Assembly (NCBI GenBank): GCA_015179025.1
Contig: WHUX01000183.1
Location: 42,287 to 106,286 of the forward strand
Length of the DNA stretch: 64,000 nucleotides
Reading direction: 5' to 3'
Source of the DNA: Terfezia claveryi
Taxonomy: Eukaryota; Ascomycota; Pezizomycetes; Pezizales; Pezizaceae
Shown piece after piece: positions 61,483 through 64,000 of the stretch; within the stretch, counting starts at the first letter, position 1; each line of letters opens with the position of its first letter. The notes beneath the pieces are model-generated. The model made no database searches, had not been told where the DNA came from, and saw nothing but the letters and a program-made list of their open reading frames with translations. The translations under genes and the position numbers were made by a program.

Positions 61483-63330
61483 ACATGAATTCATATATAT
61501 ACGAAAACACATGAATTCATACATATAGAGAGACTCGAACCGAAAACACATGAATTCATATATATAGAGAGACTCGAAAACACATGAATTCATACATATA
61601 GAGAGACCCGAAAACACATGAATTCATACATATAGAGAGACTCGAAAACACACCCGAAAACACATGAATTCATACATATAGAGAGACTCGAAAACACATG
61701 AATTCATACATATAGAGAGACCCGAAAACACATGAATTCATACATATAGAGAGACCCGAAAACACATGAATTCATACATATAGAGAGACCCGAAAACACA
61801 TGAATTCATACATATAGAGAGACCCGAAAACACATGAATTCATACATATAGAGAGACTGAAAACACACCCGAAAACATATGAATTCATACATATAGAGAG
61901 ACCCGAAAACACATGAATTCATACATATAGAGAGACTCGAAAACACACCCGAAAACACATGAATTCATACATATAGAGAGACTCGAAAACACATGAATTC
62001 ATACATATAGAGAGACTCGAAAACCACATGAATTCATACATATAGAGAGACTCGAAAACACACCCGAAAACACATGAATTCATACATATAGAGAGACCCG
62101 AAAACACATGAATTCATACATATAGAGAGACCCGAAAACACATGAATTCATACATATAGAGAGACTCGAAAACACATGAATTCATACATATAGAGAGACC
62201 CGAAAACACATGAATTCATACATATAGAGAGACCCGAAAACACACCCGAAAACACATGAATTCATACATATAGAGAGACTCGAAAACACATGAATTCATA
62301 CATATAGAGAGACCCGAAAACACATGAATTCATACATATAGAGAGACCCGAAAACACATGAATTCATACATATAGAGAGACTCGAAAACACATGAATTCA
62401 TACATATAGAGAGACTCGAAAACCACATGAATTCATACATATAGAGAGACCCGAAAACACATGAATTCATACATATAGAGAGACCCGAAAACACATGAAT
62501 TCATACATATAGAGAGACCCGAAAACACATGAATTCATACATATAGAGAGACTCGAAAACACACCCGAAAACAATGAATTCATACATATAGAGAGACCCG
62601 AAAACACATGAATTCATACATATAGAGAGACCCGAAAACACATGAATTCATACATATAGAGAGACTCGAAAACACATGAATTCATACATATAGAGAGACT
62701 CGAAAACCACATGAATTCATACATATAGAGAGACCCGAAACACACTCGAAAACACATGAATTCATACATATAGAGAGACTCGAAAACACATGAATTCATA
62801 CATATAGAGAGACCCGAAAACACATGAATTCATACATATAGAGAGACCCGAAAACACATGAATTCATACATATAGAGAGACTCGAAAACACACCCGAAAA
62901 CACATGAATTCATACATATAGAGAGACTCGAAAACACATGAATTCATACATATAGAGAGACCCGAAAACACACCCGAAAACACATGAATTCATACATATA
63001 GAGAGACCCGAAAACACATGAATTCATACATATAGAGAGACTCGAAAACACATGAATTCATACATATAGAGAGACCCGAAAACACATGAATTCATACATA
63101 TAGAGAGACTCGAAAACACATGAATTCATACATATAGAGAGACCCGAAAACACATGAATTCATACATATAGAGAGACCCGAAAACACACCCGAAAACACA
63201 TGAATTCATACATATAGAGAGACTCGAAAACACATGAATTCATACATATAGAGAGACCCGAAAACACATGAATTCATACATATAGAGAGACCCGAAAACA
63301 CATGAATTCATACATATAGAGAGACCCGAA
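61483..63330 (+). repeat. 34-bp satellite, about 54 monomers
   Basis: The monomer CGAAAACACATGAATTCATA plus CATATAGAGAGACC is repeated almost without change. It differs mostly in CTCG/CCCG at the junction and in occasional extra ACCCGAAAACAC blocks. It contains the palindrome ATGAATTCAT. There is no spacer variation, so it is not a CRISPR array. The minus-strand frame it creates (MYEFMCFRVS units) is a by-product. Confidence 0.95.
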
Positions 63331-63540
63331 CCGGAGGCAAAATTGCAGTCTGTAGGGGGGGGCAAAACGAGTTACCCCAGTCCACTATACTCCGAGCGCC
63401 ATCACACTACTTCTTAGGTCGCCCTCGTTGTAGACTTGTGGTTTGGTGGAGATATAGTGAACTGGAGCATTAAGGAATGGATACCCGACAACCCTGCTCC
63501 CTCGTCCTTCCAATGATATTAAGGCAATTAACTTCTTGCC
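63331..63540. other. body of a possible SINE-like element
   Basis: Lies downstream (minus strand) of the tRNA-like segment. No coding signature. A run of C on the minus strand near 63350 may end it. Confidence 0.3.
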
Positions 63541-63622
63541 TCCACTGGGATTCGAACTCGGGCCCTCAATAAATAGACATAACCGTAAAGTAAAGTACTT
63601 ACCACTGCGCTATGCCTACTGT
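63541..63622 (-). ncRNA. tRNA-like sequence with Pol III A and B boxes
   Basis: The minus strand has TAGCGCAGTGG (A box, matches TRGYNNAGTGG) at about 63602-63612 and AGTTCGAATCC (B box, near GGTTCGANTCC) at 63548-63558. Spacing suits an internal Pol III promoter. The acceptor and T stems do not pair well, so a functional tRNA is unlikely. It fits a tRNA-derived SINE head or a tRNA pseudogene. Confidence 0.5.
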
Positions 63623-63805
63623 CAGTTTCGTCAAACTGAATGACCCTAGCCTCACATACCAATTCCTATGCGACAGACCTAACGGAGGGTGTTGGGCGCA
63701 CTCATGTGTCACCATGTGTTAGTTGACACATTGCGAGAATACATGTGCGCATACATGTGAAAAGGAGGATATCGAGTATATATACCTCCTATGATAGCTT
63801 GATCT

Positions 63806-64000
63806 GGAGGCAAGGCAATACTGCCGGAGGGAAGGCAATATTGCTGGAGGCAAGGCAATATGCCTGAGGCAAGGCAATGTTGCTAGAGGCAAGGCAATGT
63901 TGCTGGAGGCAAGGCAATACTGCCGGAGGCAAGGCAACGTTGCTGGAGGCAAGGCAACGTTGCTGGAGGCAAGGCAATACTGCCGGAGGGAAGGCAATGT
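63806..64000 (+). repeat. 20-bp minisatellite, GGAGGCAAGGCAATRYTGCY
   Basis: About ten units, alternating ACTGCC and GTTGCT at the end of the monomer, continuing past the right edge of the window. Confidence 0.9.

Larger units (their letters stand above)
58538..61490 (-). mobile_element. Ginger-like DNA transposon, left end and gene present
   Basis: The left end begins TGTTCTGTCCCATAGAGCGG, sharing TGTTCTGTCC with the other Ginger-type ends, and is followed by GGGACGTCCC palindromes (58560-58640). The gene lies on the minus strand. To the right of the gene are GGGGAATGCGCTGGATGCCC units (61336-61480). I do not find the matching ...ACAGAACA right end; it may be past the 34-bp satellite or outside the window. 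Confidence 0.7.

Noticed and set aside
61919..62823. MYEFMCFRVS repeat proteins on the minus strand
   Set aside because: Pure by-product of the 34-bp satellite. Unit length is not a multiple of three and the frames depend on occasional indels.
61483..63330. CRISPR-like array
   Set aside because: The 34-bp monomers are contiguous without unique spacers and the genome is eukaryotic.
63541..63622. Functional tRNA gene
   Set aside because: A and B boxes are present but the acceptor and T stems do not pair.

Overview
The window looks like a repeat-dense accessory region of a filamentous fungus, probably an ascomycete. The evidence is eukaryotic: GT-AG introns of about 40-60 nt, a class I DnaJ chaperone, an F-box-like protein, and nested fungal-type LINE, Ty3/gypsy, Ty1/copia, PIF/Harbinger and Ginger-like elements. 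A Pezizomycete (truffle-like) origin is my guess from the repeat repertoire, not something the sequence proves. Nothing bacterial is present.

Layout. 0-12 kb: a partial unknown exon at the left edge, a DnaJ-type co-chaperone with a broken HPD motif, a graveyard of nested retroelements (2.7-10.4 kb), then a two-exon unknown gene (10.9-11.9 kb). 12-20 kb: decayed LINE ORF1 and gypsy pol pieces, AT-rich spacers and a G-rich minisatellite. 20.2-55.4 kb: the most unusual feature, a broken-up tandem array of about 1.05-1.1-kb units. Each unit carries one intact small gene (96-106 aa) on the minus strand. Twelve open copies and one truncated copy lie in three clusters (20.2-23.3, 26.5-35.2, 50.3-55.4 kb). 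Later LINE insertions, a PIF/Harbinger element, Ginger-like pieces and a solo LTR interrupt the array, while all twelve small genes stay open.

35-50 kb, between clusters II and III: Ginger remnants, a 5'-truncated LINE with a 13-bp target duplication, several minisatellites, a probable mitochondrial-DNA insertion with a group II intron domain V, an F-box-like gene between two copies of a 530-bp element end, and a 1.8-kb GGA/GCN-rich minisatellite. 55.5-64 kb: a decayed gypsy gag-protease interrupted by a Ginger-like element whose four-exon integrase gene (723 aa, DD35E, C-terminal CXC cysteine motif) reads as intact, then a 34-bp satellite of about 54 monomers, a tRNA-like Pol III promoter and a 20-bp minisatellite running off the right edge.

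How the parts relate: ordinary cellular genes are few (about three or four). The rest is mobile DNA plus the amplified small-gene family. Insertion order can be read from target duplications. In cluster III a LINE entered an array unit, the unit was then duplicated with the LINE inside, and a second LINE later entered one of the two copies. So the array was amplifying while transposons were active.
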